Shown here: positions 8,494 through 16,845 of the stretch, in pieces
Layout: every line of letters starts with the position of its first letter
Position numbering within the stretch: the stretch's first letter is position 1
DNA from: Bacteroidales bacterium
GTDB taxonomy: Bacteria > Bacteroidota > Bacteroidia > Bacteroidales > Dysgonomonadaceae
DNA: 41,402 bases
NCBI GenBank assembly: GCA_012837345.1
Contig: DURL01000183.1
Location: 1 to 41,402, forward strand
Reading direction: 5' to 3'
Notes under the pieces: generated by a model
Database searches by the model: none
What the model was told of the DNA's origin: nothing
What the model saw: the letters and a program-made list of their open reading frames with translations, nothing else
Position numbers and translations under genes: made by a program

Positions 8494-9486
8494 TTATGCC
8501 TTTCCGGCACTTCCCAACACCTTTTCTGTCTTATGCATGTAGAGTTTCTTCAGCTCATCGCGGGCCGGTCCCAGGTACTTGCGGGGATCAAACTCACCCG
8601 GCTTGTTGGCGAACACCTCGCGTACGGCAGCTGTCATCGCCAGACGTCCGTCCGAGTCGATGTTGATCTTGCAGACGGCTGACTTGGCAGCCTTGCGCAA
8701 CTGCTCTTCGGGGATACCGATGGAGTCATCCAGCTTGCCACCATACTTGTTGATGGTTTCTACATACTGCTGCGGTACCGACGAGGAACCGTGCAGCACG
8801 ATGGGGAACCCGGGAATACGTTTCTCAATCTCCTCAAGGATGTCGAAACGCAAGGGGGGCGGTACCAATACACCTTCTTCGTTGCGGGTGCACTGATCGG
8901 GAGTGAATTTGAAAGCACCGTGTGAGGTGCCGATGGAGATGGCCAGTGAGTCAACACCGGTACGCGACACGAAGTCGACCACTTCATCGGGTTCGGTATA
9001 GGTGTGGTGCTCAGCCTGTACATCATCTTCGATGCCGGCCAGCACACCCAGCTCACCCTCTACCGTCACATCATGCTGATGGGCATATTCCACCACTTTC
9101 TTGGTGAGTGCGATGTTCTCTTCGTAGGGAAGATGTGAACCGTCGATCATTACCGAGGAGAAACCACTCTCAATACAGTCCTTGCAAAGCTCGAAGCTGT
9201 CACCATGGTCAAGGTGCAAGACAATGGGAATCTCATATCCCAGTTCCTTGGCATATTGTACCGCTCCTTGTGCCATGTAGCGCAACAGCGTCTGATTGGC
9301 ATACTTGCGGGCACCGCTCGACACCTGCAGGATCACGGGCGATTTGGTTTCCACACAGGCCGAAACAATGGCCTGCAACTGTTCCATGTTGTTGAAGTTG
9401 AAAGCCGGGAGGGCATAACCTCCATCAACCGCTTTCTTAAACAACTCCTTTGAGTTTACGAGACCCAATTCTTTATAACTTACCAT
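8494..9486 (-). CDS. fba: Fructose-bisphosphate aldolase, class II
   Basis: A 330-residue zinc-dependent aldolase that cleaves fructose 1,6-bisphosphate into dihydroxyacetone phosphate and glyceraldehyde 3-phosphate, and runs in reverse in gluconeogenesis. Characteristic segments are YALPAFNFNNMEQLQAIV at the N-terminus, IVLHLDHGDSFE with the catalytic Asp and metal-binding His, VEGELGVLAG, and the metal/phosphate-binding GTSHGAF and VLHGSS motifs. It is a cytosolic, single-gene unit with its own promoter (TATTTTTG at 9530-9537, minus) and a strong terminator, transcribed toward the glucanotransferase gene. The gene name fbaA is also used for this class. Confidence 0.95.
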   Translation of the reverse strand: MVSYKELGLVNSKELFKKAVDGGYALPAFNFNNMEQLQAIVSACVETKSPVILQVSSGARKYANQTLLRYMAQGAVQYAKELGYEIPIVLHLDHGDSFELCKDCIESGFSSVMIDGSHLPYEENIALTKKVVEYAHQHDVTVEGELGVLAGIEDDVQAEHHTYTEPDEVVDFVSRTGVDSLAISIGTSHGAFKFTPDQCTRNEEGVLVPPPLRFDILEEIEKRIPGFPIVLHGSSSVPQQYVETINKYGGKLDDSIGIPEEQLRKAAKSAVCKINIDSDGRLAMTAAVREVFANKPGEFDPRKYLGPARDELKKLYMHKTEKVLGSAGKA

Positions 9487-9529
9487 GAGCTAATTGTTTT
9501 AATTTAGACTATAATCGAAAATAATATCA

Positions 9530-9537
9530 CAAAAATA
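9530..9537 (-). promoter_or_regulatory. -7 element of the aldolase gene
   Basis: On the minus strand this reads TATTTTTG, an exact TAnnTTTG match, 44 bp upstream of the aldolase start. No clear -33 TTTG at 19 bp. The neighbourhood is AT-rich, so chance matches are possible. Confidence 0.4.
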
Positions 9538-9644
9538 CGATTTTATCTGCAATTAATGAAATAATTTCCTGAAAGAGTCATTAAAAATGATTATTGACAC
9601 ACCCGATGTCATCAGAAACAGATACAATAAAAATGCATTATGCG

Positions 9645-9675
9645 GTTGCTTTTTTTATTTTTCTTTCTATTTTTG
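9645..9675 (+). promoter_or_regulatory. Candidate promoter of ald (GTTG-N19-TATTTTTG)
   Basis: TATTTTTG at 9668-9675 with GTTG exactly 19 bp upstream, giving a leader of about 100 nt before the ald start at 9781. The 294-bp gap between aldolase and ald holds only these two divergent promoters and AT-rich sequence; I see no gene in it. Confidence 0.45.
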
Positions 9676-9780
9676 TAATGCTGGTCAGCTACCTACCCAT
9701 CATCAATCAATGTGGATCTGTCTGCAACCATGCGTCACCTTTTCTAATATTATTATTGTCAATATCTTACATTTTTTATT

Positions 9781-10887
9781 ATGATTATTGGAATACCGAA
9801 AGAGATCAAAGTGCAGGAAGGCAGGGTTGCCATGACTCCCGCCGGCGTGAAGGAACTGACCCGCAGAGGGCATACCGTCTATGTGCAGAAACAGGCGGGT
9901 GTAAACAGTAACCTGCCGGATGAACGCTATCTGTTGGCTGGCGCTCAGCTGGTGGAGACCATTGAAGAGGTCTACGCGCTGGCCGATATGATTGTGAAGG
10001 TTAAAGAACCACTGGAGAGTGAGTACAAGTTGATCCGTAAGGGCCAGATAGTCTTTACCTATTTCCATTTTGCCTCCGATAAGAAGCTGACCCAGGCAAT
10101 GATCGACAGCAGATCGATCTGCATTGCCTATGAAACAGTGATGGACCGGCAGAGAGCGCTGCCGTTGCTCACCCCCATGAGCGAAGTGGCAGGCAGGCTC
10201 TCGGTACAGCAGGGGGCGAAATACCTGGAGAAGCCGCAGGGTGGCAAAGGGATCCTGCTGGGAGGTGTGCCGGGTGTGCAGCCGGCCGAGGTGATGATTA
10301 TCGGTGCCGGCGTTGTGGGCTCGAATGCCGCGCTGATGGCAGCAGGCCTGGGGGCAAACGTGAAAATACTGGATATCAATCTGAACCGTCTTCGTTATCT
10401 CTCAGAGGTGATGCCGGCAAATGTCAAGACGCTCTACTCCACCGAGATGACCATCACCGATTCACTGAAGAGCGCTGACCTGGTGATTGGGGCAACGCTC
10501 ATCGTAGGCGCCAAGGCACCCCATCTTGTCTCCCGCGAGATGCTCAGGGTGATGACTCCCGGCACGGTGATGATTGATGTGTCGGTTGATCAGGGTGGTT
10601 GCTTCGAAACCACGCGGCCTACCACACACACAAACCCCATCTATGAAGTAGAGGGTATCATTCACTATTGCGTAGCCAATATCCCCGGTGCGGTGCCCAT
10701 CACCTCCACGCGCGCGCTGACCAATGCCACGATGCCCTATGTGATCAGACTTGCTGAGCTTGGATGGGAACAGGCTTGTCGTCACTATGAGGACCTCAGG
10801 CAGGGGCTCAATATCCTCGACGGGGAGGTCGTTTATAAAAGTGTGGCTGACTCACTCGATCTGCCTTATAGAAACCTGAATTGGTAA
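9781..10887 (+). CDS. ald: Alanine dehydrogenase
   Basis: A 368-residue NAD-dependent enzyme that interconverts L-alanine and pyruvate plus ammonia. The N-terminal MIIGIPKEIKVQEGRVAMTP is diagnostic of the AlaDH/PNT family; the pyruvate-binding Lys75 (in IVKVKEP) and catalytic His96 (in FTYFHFASD) are present, and the Rossmann NAD site is VMIIGAGVVGSNAALMAAGLGA. The length is usual for AlaDH and too short for transhydrogenase alpha. In an amino-acid-fermenting bacterium the gene would serve alanine catabolism or redox balance, which is inference. It is a single gene with a terminator about 65 bp after the stop. Confidence 0.95.
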   Translation: MIIGIPKEIKVQEGRVAMTPAGVKELTRRGHTVYVQKQAGVNSNLPDERYLLAGAQLVETIEEVYALADMIVKVKEPLESEYKLIRKGQIVFTYFHFASDKKLTQAMIDSRSICIAYETVMDRQRALPLLTPMSEVAGRLSVQQGAKYLEKPQGGKGILLGGVPGVQPAEVMIIGAGVVGSNAALMAAGLGANVKILDINLNRLRYLSEVMPANVKTLYSTEMTITDSLKSADLVIGATLIVGAKAPHLVSREMLRVMTPGTVMIDVSVDQGGCFETTRPTTHTNPIYEVEGIIHYCVANIPGAVPITSTRALTNATMPYVIRLAELGWEQACRHYEDLRQGLNILDGEVVYKSVADSLDLPYRNLNW

Positions 10888-10952
10888 ACCCGAAACAGGC
10901 ACAGGGTCCGTCTCACGCATATCGACCTGTTGAGACTATCGAACCCGTCAGC

Positions 10953-10987
10953 AAAAAGGGATCAATCGTGAAAGATTATCCCTTTTT
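10953..10987 (+). terminator. Rho-independent terminator after ald
   Basis: AAAAAGGGAT and ATCCCTTTTT form a perfect 10-bp stem with a 15-nt loop; the U-run is in the 3' arm. The A/T-rich arms make it look bidirectional. Confidence 0.75.
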
Positions 10988-10989
10988 CC

Positions 10990-11020
10990 TTTGCAGATAA
11001 GGAAAATTTATTTTTCTTTG
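10990..11020 (+). promoter_or_regulatory. Candidate promoter of the DUF3467-DUF4492-cydAB operon
   Basis: TTTG at 10990-10993 and TTTCTTTG at 11013-11020, exactly 19 bp apart; the -7 element has one mismatch (T for A) to TAnnTTTG. It is the best candidate between the ald terminator and the start at 11072. Confidence 0.5.
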
Positions 11021-11071
11021 TTTACCTTATTTAGGACATTTTTTTTACGGGATCTTATTCACAGCATCACA

Positions 11072-11380
11072 ATGGAAAATTTTAACAAAGATACCGAGAT
11101 ACAAATAGAACTGAGCGAAGAGGTTGCACAGGGTACCTACTCCAATCTGGCAGTCATCTCACATTCAGCATCGGAGTTCGTGGTCGATTTTATCCGCATC
11201 GTGCCCGGTATGCAGAAAGCCAAAGTGAAGTCCAGGATCATTCTGACGCCTGAACATGCGAAACGGCTGCTGCATGCACTGAAAGACAACATCGACAAGT
11301 TTGAGCAACAAAACGGACCTGTCCGCATTCAGAACGACCCGGGCTTCCTGCCGCCCCTGGGCGGCATCGGGCAGGCCTGA
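11072..11380 (+). CDS. DUF3467 family protein
   Basis: A small cytosolic protein of 102 residues starting MENFNKDTEIQIELSEEV. It matches the DUF3467 pattern: QGTYSNLAVISHSASEFVVDFIRIVPGM, then ILTPEHAKRLLHALKDNIDKFEQ. The ORF-track start at 10991 adds 27 residues that overlap the promoter region and were rejected. No catalytic motif is visible, and the biochemical role of the family is unknown to me. It lies 32 bp upstream of the DUF4492 gene and the cytochrome bd genes on the same strand with no terminator between, so it is probably co-transcribed with them. Confidence 0.85.
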   Translation: MENFNKDTEIQIELSEEVAQGTYSNLAVISHSASEFVVDFIRIVPGMQKAKVKSRIILTPEHAKRLLHALKDNIDKFEQQNGPVRIQNDPGFLPPLGGIGQA

Positions 11381-11412
11381 GAAGTATCACACCCTCATTC
11401 ATCACTGCTATT

Positions 11413-11661
11413 ATGGAAGTAGAGACAAACGAATCACCCGCCAGGTTTAACTGGTTCACCATGTTCTGGTCAGGCTTCAACAACATGAGCCGCACGAGCA
11501 AGACACTCTGGATCGTAGCCATCGTGAAGCTGGTGATCATGTTTTTCATCCTGAAACCCTTCTTTTTCCCCAATGTGCTGGAAACGAATTACGACAATGA
11601 GGAGGACAAGGCAGAGCATGTCCGCACGGAGCTCTTCAGAAAAGCACCGGCAACAGAATAA
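11413..11661 (+). CDS. DUF4492 small membrane protein next to cytochrome bd
   Basis: An 82-residue protein with one membrane span at about residues 32-54 (LWIVAIVKLVIMFFILKPFFF), preceded by an amphipathic, aromatic N-terminal part (FNWFTMFWSGF) and followed by a charged tail. The pattern matches DUF4492, a family I know mainly from positions just upstream of cydA in Bacteroidota and Campylobacterota. It is 40 bp from cydA. By position and topology it is a candidate accessory or assembly subunit of the bd oxidase, by analogy to the small E. coli subunit CydX; this is inference. No sequence similarity to CydX is claimed. Confidence 0.85.
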   Translation: MEVETNESPARFNWFTMFWSGFNNMSRTSKTLWIVAIVKLVIMFFILKPFFFPNVLETNYDNEEDKAEHVRTELFRKAPATE

Positions 11662-11701
11662 ACCAATTGCATTGAACAAACGTAAATAAAACCAAATATC
11701 T

Positions 11702-13261
11702 ATGGATCTATTAGCTGCATCTGCTGTAAATTGGTCGAGGGCGCAATTTGCGCTGACGGCCGGCTATCACTGGCTCTTTGTCCCTCTCACCATCGGACTG
11801 GCACTGATCATGGCCATTATGGAGAGTCTCTATGTGAAAACGGGGGACGAGAAATGGAAAATCGCCACCAAGTTCTGGCAGAAGATCTTCGGGATCAACT
11901 TCGCCATCGGCATCGCCACCGGTATCATCCTCGAGTTTCAGTTCGGCACCAACTGGTCGAACTACAGCTGGTTCGTGGGCGATATCTTCGGTGCACCCCT
12001 CGCCATCGAGGGTATTTTCGCCTTCTTCATGGAGGCAACCTTCGTATCAATCATGTTCTTCGGATGGAACAGGGTCAGCAAAAAGATGCACCTGGCATCC
12101 ACCTGGCTGGTCTTTCTGGGTGCCTCCCTCTCCGCCTTCTGGATCCTGGTGGCCAACGCCTGGATGCAGTATCCCATCGGCATGGAGTTCAACCCCGAGT
12201 CGGTCCGTAACGAGATGACCGACTTCTGGGCCGTAGCCTTCTCACCCGTGGCTTATAACAAGTTCCTGCATACCACCTTCTCCTGCTGGGCCGTGGGCGC
12301 CGCTTTCGTGGTAGCCATCTCCGGCTGGTACCTGCTGAAAAAGAGACATGCCGATTTTGCGGTAAAAAGTATGCTGATCGGTTCTATTGTCGGCCTGGTA
12401 GCCTTTGTGATGCTGGCAGTCACCGGTGATGGTTCAGCCTATCATGTAGCCCAGAAACAGCCGATGAAGCTGGCAGCCATGGAAGGGCTCTACGAGGGGA
12501 AAGAGGGTGCCGGCCTGGTGGCTGTGGGTATGCTCAACCCTGCAAAGGAGCGCTACAACGATGAGGCGGATCCCTACATCTTCAAGATTGAATTACCCAA
12601 GCTGCTGTCACTGTTGGGCTATCGCAACATCAACGCTTTTGTACCCGGCATCGTGGACATCGTTGACGGCGGCTATACCCTGCCTGACGGAACGACGGCC
12701 CTCTCCTTTCAGGAGCGGCGTGAGAGAGGTCTGACAGCCATCAAGGCGCTTGCCGACTATCAGGTTGCCAAAGAGGAGGGACGGGATGCCGACGCGGCCA
12801 ACCACGAGACCATCCTGCGGGAGAACTATGCGCATTTCGGGTATGGGTACCTCCAAACAGAAGAGGATCTGATACCGAACGTGCCGCTCACCTTTTACAG
12901 CTTTCACCTGATGGTGATGATCGGGATGTATTTCATCCTCTTCTTTGTGGTGATGCTCTATTTCCTCTATAAAAGAGATATGGTTAAGAGCCGCTGGCTG
13001 CACTACGTGGCCCTCTGGAGCCTCCCGCTGGCCTACATCGCCTCCGAGCTGGGATGGGTGGTGGCCGAGGTGGGACGACAGCCCTGGACCATCCAGGATA
13101 TCCTGCCGGTGCAGGCTGCCTCATCGGCCATATCGTCGCAGAACGTGATCACCACCTTCATCCTCTTCGCGGTGCTTTTCACCGGTCTGCTGATTGCCGA
13201 GGTGACGATCATGGTGAAGCAGATCAGGAAAGGACCCGACAGCGAAGGGCTGAAAGCGTGA
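11702..13261 (+). CDS. cydA: Cytochrome bd ubiquinol oxidase subunit I
   Basis: A 519-residue integral membrane protein that binds the three haems of cytochrome bd, oxidises quinol and reduces O2 to water. His23 in TAGYHWLFVPLTIGL corresponds to E. coli His19 (haem b595) and His190 in KFLHTTFSCW to His186 (haem b558). The proton-channel Glu residues lie in ILEFQFGTNW and IEGIFAFFMEATF. The quinol site appears as KQPMKLAAMEGLYE, followed by a long Q-loop of about 130 residues before the next helix, and the C-terminal GRQPWTIQDILP motif is present. It is the large subunit of an operon with cydB, allowing respiration or oxygen scavenging at low oxygen in a largely anaerobic lineage. Confidence 0.96.
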   Translation: MDLLAASAVNWSRAQFALTAGYHWLFVPLTIGLALIMAIMESLYVKTGDEKWKIATKFWQKIFGINFAIGIATGIILEFQFGTNWSNYSWFVGDIFGAPLAIEGIFAFFMEATFVSIMFFGWNRVSKKMHLASTWLVFLGASLSAFWILVANAWMQYPIGMEFNPESVRNEMTDFWAVAFSPVAYNKFLHTTFSCWAVGAAFVVAISGWYLLKKRHADFAVKSMLIGSIVGLVAFVMLAVTGDGSAYHVAQKQPMKLAAMEGLYEGKEGAGLVAVGMLNPAKERYNDEADPYIFKIELPKLLSLLGYRNINAFVPGIVDIVDGGYTLPDGTTALSFQERRERGLTAIKALADYQVAKEEGRDADAANHETILRENYAHFGYGYLQTEEDLIPNVPLTFYSFHLMVMIGMYFILFFVVMLYFLYKRDMVKSRWLHYVALWSLPLAYIASELGWVVAEVGRQPWTIQDILPVQAASSAISSQNVITTFILFAVLFTGLLIAEVTIMVKQIRKGPDSEGLKA

Positions 13262-13297
13262 TTTCATCAAGGTTGAACGGATTTAAAGAACAATATT

Positions 13298-14452
13298 ATG
13301 ATCACATACGAATTTCTACAACAATACTGGTGGTTCATCATGTCTCTTCTCGGCGGCCTGCTGGTGTTCCTGCTCTTCGTGCAGGGAGGACAATCGATGC
13401 TGCACTCTCTCTCCCGGAAAGAAGATGAGAAGAGACTGCTGGTGAATGCCCTCGGCAGAAAATGGGAATATACCTTCACCACGCTGGTGACCTTTGGCGG
13501 TGCCTTCTTCGCCTCTTTCCCGCTCTTCTATTCCACCAGCTTCGGCGGTGCCTACTGGGCCTGGATGATCCTGCTCTTCTGCTTTGTGTTGCAGGCGGTA
13601 TCGTACGAGTTTCAGTCGAAACCGGGTAACATATTCGGGGTAAGGACCTATCGCATGTTCCTCTTCATCAACGGATTGCTCGGCACCTTCCTGCTGGGAG
13701 TGATGGTCGCCTCCTTCTTCACCGGCTCCGAGTTCACTGTGGGCAAGGGCAACATCGCCGGCCTGGGAACCGCCGGTCCGGTGATCAGCCAGTGGCAGAA
13801 CCCGCTGCACGGCCTGGAGCTGCTGGGTAACCTGCGTAACCTCACACTGGGGTTTGCCGTCTTCTTCCTGGCACGTACCCTGGCCAGCCTCTTCTTCGTG
13901 AACCGCCTCAGTCATGAGGTGCTGGAGAAACGCTCCCGCAAGTTTGTGCTGTTCAACGGGCTCCCCTTCGTGGTTCTTTTTCTGATCTTCCTGATCTGGA
14001 CCCTGTTGGCCGAAGGGTATGCCGTTGATCCTGCCACGAACGTGGTCTCATTGGAGAAGATGAAATACCTGCACAACTTTGTTGAGATGCCCCTGGTGAT
14101 GGCGCTCTTCCTCCTGGGCGTGGCGGCTGTCCTTTACGGTATCATCCACACTGTTTTCAGCGGATCCTTTAAAAAAGGGATCTGGTTCTCCGGCGCCGGC
14201 ACCATCGTCACGGTGACCATGCTGCTGCTGGTTGCCGGCTATAACAACACCGCGTTCTATCCTTCATCGTTCGACCTGCAGAGCTCGCTCACACTGCAAA
14301 ACTCCTCCTCGAGCGAGTTCACCCTCTCGGCGATGGCAGTGGTATCGCTCTTCGTGCCGGTGGTAGCCGCCTACATCTTCTATGCCTGGCGTGCGCTCGA
14401 ACGCAGGAAGCTGAGCCTGGAGGACCTTAACAGTGATGGTCATACCTACTAG
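13298..14452 (+). CDS. cydB: Cytochrome bd ubiquinol oxidase subunit II
   Basis: A 384-residue polytopic membrane protein (about eight to nine predicted spans) that pairs with CydA. The segments YEFLQQYWWFIMSLLGGLLVFLLFVQGG at the N-terminus and FGGAYWAWMILLFCFVLQAVSYEF fit the CydB family. Bacteroidota CydB proteins are typically of this size. It starts 36 bp after the cydA stop and is closed by a terminator, so it ends the operon. No cydCD or cydX is present nearby; the only small membrane protein of the operon is DUF4492. Confidence 0.95.
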   Translation: MITYEFLQQYWWFIMSLLGGLLVFLLFVQGGQSMLHSLSRKEDEKRLLVNALGRKWEYTFTTLVTFGGAFFASFPLFYSTSFGGAYWAWMILLFCFVLQAVSYEFQSKPGNIFGVRTYRMFLFINGLLGTFLLGVMVASFFTGSEFTVGKGNIAGLGTAGPVISQWQNPLHGLELLGNLRNLTLGFAVFFLARTLASLFFVNRLSHEVLEKRSRKFVLFNGLPFVVLFLIFLIWTLLAEGYAVDPATNVVSLEKMKYLHNFVEMPLVMALFLLGVAAVLYGIIHTVFSGSFKKGIWFSGAGTIVTVTMLLLVAGYNNTAFYPSSFDLQSSLTLQNSSSSEFTLSAMAVVSLFVPVVAAYIFYAWRALERRKLSLEDLNSDGHTY

Positions 14453-14467
14453 ACTCACTGTGACCTG

Positions 14468-14511
14468 ACACAAAAGGGTGGGTGCATCTCCGTGCAGCCC
14501 CCCTTTTGTGT
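14468..14511 (+). terminator. Terminator after cydAB
   Basis: ACACAAAAGGG pairs with CCCTTTTGTGT, extended by GGTGCA/TGCAGCC-type pairing with small mismatches around the loop TCTCCG. Begins 16 bp after the cydB stop. Confidence 0.75.
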
Positions 14512-14561
14512 TCTCTGCTCATTTTAGCGTACCAAAAGGGTATGATGTCGATAAATAAGTG

Positions 14562-14569
14562 TAATTTTG
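14562..14569 (+). promoter_or_regulatory. -7 element for the DUF3298 lipoprotein/rsmG/gcvP run
   Basis: TAATTTTG matches TAnnTTTG and lies 27 bp before the ATG at 14596. It rules out the earlier in-frame ATGs of the longest ORF, which are upstream of or inside the promoter. Confidence 0.5.
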
Positions 14570-14595
14570 CAGGAGAATATAACCGTTATCTTTTT

Positions 14596-15504
14596 ATGGG
14601 GAGAAGATTTTTCTACGTGCCGTTAAGCGTGCTGCTACTCGCAACCACCTGTCTGGTCAGCTCCTGTGGTCAGGGTGGAGGTGGTATCTCACACGCAACC
14701 AATAAACTGACACTCGACACCATCCTGGTTGACTCTCGTCATCACCTGGAGGGGGATACGACCAAACCCTACTGCGATATCCATGTCTCCTTTGTCTATC
14801 CCATTGAGAGCCAGATTGCAAACCTGGATAGCCTGCAACACTTCTTTGTGTCAACGCTCTTTGGGCCTGCGTATGAGGATCTGGCTCCTGCAGATGCCGT
14901 GGAGGCATACATAAAAAGTTATGTGGATAACTACAACCGTGATGCCGTCATCTACCGTGAGACAACAGGCAACAGCGGAGTGCCGTACTCATTGTTGCCG
15001 GAGCACAATCATGAAGGGAACGGAGATGCTGACTCCGACCGCTTTTATTCCTATTACGAAAACATCTCCAATTCAATTGTATACAACCGCAATGAGCTGA
15101 TCTCCCTTCAGGTGAAGCAGTCGAACAACAAGGGTGGGGCAGCCTCCTACCAGCTTTTCCGCAACCATGTCTATAACCTCAGAAAGGGATCACCGGTGCC
15201 TGAGAGCGATCTCTTCAACGCCGGTTACGACACCGCTCTGCGGCAGATCATCATCGCATCTCTCCTGGAACAAAACAGGGTGAAAAGCATTGATGAGTTG
15301 GAAGAGCTGGGTTTCTTCGGCATACAGGAGATCCTGCCCAACAAGAACTTCCTGCTGAACGAAGAGGGGATCATTTATACGTTCAACAAAGGAGAGTACT
15401 CGGCATATCAGCTCGAGGCGCCCGAGATTCTGATCCCCTATGGGGCAATACGATCCCTGTTGAGAGAGAACAGCATTGCATCCAAACTGGCCAACCTGAA
15501 GTGA
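14596..15504 (+). CDS. DUF3298-type (RsiV-like) lipoprotein
   Basis: A lipoprotein of about 302 residues: signal peptide with lipobox LVSSC, Cys about residue 22 as the lipidation site. The mature region has the DUF4163/DUF3298 layout: FVYPI near the start, LFGPAYEDLAP, a middle strand region (NELISLQVKQSNNKGGAASYQLFRN), then PVPESDLFNAGYDTALRQII and a C-terminal ILIPYGAIRSLLREN. It is a diverged paralogue of the lipoprotein at 37842-38690 of this window. The family includes the extracytoplasmic part of the RsiV anti-sigma, but most Bacteroidota members have no known function. The start at 14596 was chosen from the signal peptide and promoter; its stop overlaps the rsmG start by 4 nt. Confidence 0.87.
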   Translation: MGRRFFYVPLSVLLLATTCLVSSCGQGGGGISHATNKLTLDTILVDSRHHLEGDTTKPYCDIHVSFVYPIESQIANLDSLQHFFVSTLFGPAYEDLAPADAVEAYIKSYVDNYNRDAVIYRETTGNSGVPYSLLPEHNHEGNGDADSDRFYSYYENISNSIVYNRNELISLQVKQSNNKGGAASYQLFRNHVYNLRKGSPVPESDLFNAGYDTALRQIIIASLLEQNRVKSIDELEELGFFGIQEILPNKNFLLNEEGIIYTFNKGEYSAYQLEAPEILIPYGAIRSLLRENSIASKLANLK

Positions 15505-16124
15505 AACAGATCATACAATATTTCCCCTGGCTGAGCGAAAAGCAGAACCATCAGTTCGAAGCACTGTCCGCTCTGTACAAGGAGTGGAACAGCAGGATCA
15601 ACGTCATCTCCCGAAAGGATATCGACAACCTCTACCTGCATCATGTGCTGCACTCACTGGCCATCGCCAGGTATATGACCTTCGCTCCCGGCACTCGCAT
15701 CATGGACCTGGGTACAGGTGGCGGGTTCCCCGGGATTCCCCTGGCGATCCTCTTCCCGGAGTCACATTTTCTGCTGCTCGACAGCATAGGCAAAAAGATA
15801 CGGGTGGTACGCGAGGTTGCGGATGCCATTGGACTGACCAATGTGGAGGCGATACACGCACGTGCCGAGGAGGAGAAACGGACGTTTCACTTTGTGGTTA
15901 GCCGTGCGGTGATGCCTTTGCCGGAGCTGATACCCCTTGTTCGTAAGAATATTGAGAAAGAACAGATCAATGCGCTGCCCAACGGCATCATCTGCCTGAA
16001 AGGGGGTGACCTGACAGCAGAACTGCATCGCTACAGACATATAGCTGATGAGGTGACCCTCACCCACTATTTCTCCGATCCCTTTTTCCAGACGAAGAAG
16101 CTTGTGTATGTGCCGATGGGATGA
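15501..16124 (+). CDS. rsmG: 16S rRNA (guanine-N7) methyltransferase RsmG
   Basis: A 207-residue SAM-dependent methyltransferase that makes m7G527 in 16S rRNA (E. coli numbering). Seen: the N-terminal WNSRINVISRKDI segment, the SAM loop MDLGTGGGFPGIPLAIL, the KKIRVVREVADAIGLTNVEAIHARAEE segment and the SRAVMPLPEL motif. It starts with GTG, overlapping the upstream TGA by 4 nt (GTGA), and the N-terminus fits the family from that codon, so translation is probably coupled to the lipoprotein gene. The gene is also called gidB. Confidence 0.95.
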   Translation: MKQIIQYFPWLSEKQNHQFEALSALYKEWNSRINVISRKDIDNLYLHHVLHSLAIARYMTFAPGTRIMDLGTGGGFPGIPLAILFPESHFLLLDSIGKKIRVVREVADAIGLTNVEAIHARAEEEKRTFHFVVSRAVMPLPELIPLVRKNIEKEQINALPNGIICLKGGDLTAELHRYRHIADEVTLTHYFSDPFFQTKKLVYVPMG

Positions 16125-16159
16125 GCGTAGGAACGCACGAAACAAAACAGAGCAATGGT

Positions 16160-16819
16160 ATGAAGATCAAGACATTCGAATTCAACCCGCTGGGTGTCAA
16201 CACATATGTGCTGTCGGATGAGACGAAGGAATGCGTGGTCATCGATGCTGCATTTTTTTATGCCGATGAACAGGAGCTTCTGTTCAACTATATCCTGGAT
16301 CATGACTTTGTGATCAGCCACCTGATCAATACCCATCTTCATTTTGACCATCTTTTTGGGGTGAATGCACTTGCAGAACAGTATGGTCTCACCCTCTGCT
16401 ATCATCCCGACGACGCTTTTCTGCTGGAAGGTATCCCCTCACAGATGCAGATGTTTGGATTCCCCTCCCTGCATGCCGATTACAGGCCTGCCGAAGGCAG
16501 ACTGCTGAAGGAAGGTGATCTGATCACCTTCGGAAACAGCACACTTCAAACGCTGCATGTGCCCGGTCATTCACCCGGGAGCGTCGCTTTTTATGAGGCT
16601 GGGATGGGTGTGCTCTTTAGCGGTGATGCGCTCTTCCATTCAGGGATTGGCCGCACGGACCTGCCGCAGGGTGATTATCAGATGCTTATTGAAAGCATAC
16701 GAAGCAAGCTCTTCACCCTGCCTGATGAAACGGTCGTATATCCCGGCCATGGCCCCTCAACCACCATCGGTTATGAGAAACGACACAACCCGTTTGTCAA
16801 TATGAACCAAAATGAATGA
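16160..16819 (+). CDS. MBL-fold metallo-hydrolase (glyoxalase II-like)
   Basis: A cytosolic metallo-beta-lactamase-fold hydrolase of about 219 residues. The metal site THLHFDH, then GHSPGSVAFY, FSGDALF and PGHGPSTTIGYEK are the standard glyoxalase II-like series. The substrate is unknown; hydroxyacylglutathione hydrolase-like or persulfide-related activities are possible but not shown. I use the start MKIKTFEFNPLGVNTYVL because it matches the family N-terminus; the ATG at 16121 overlaps the rsmG stop (ATGA), adding 13 residues, and may be the true coupled start. The gene is followed by gcvP. Confidence 0.9.
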   Translation: MKIKTFEFNPLGVNTYVLSDETKECVVIDAAFFYADEQELLFNYILDHDFVISHLINTHLHFDHLFGVNALAEQYGLTLCYHPDDAFLLEGIPSQMQMFGFPSLHADYRPAEGRLLKEGDLITFGNSTLQTLHVPGHSPGSVAFYEAGMGVLFSGDALFHSGIGRTDLPQGDYQMLIESIRSKLFTLPDETVVYPGHGPSTTIGYEKRHNPFVNMNQNE

Positions 16820-16845
16820 ACCCAATCATAACAGTTAGAGTAGCA

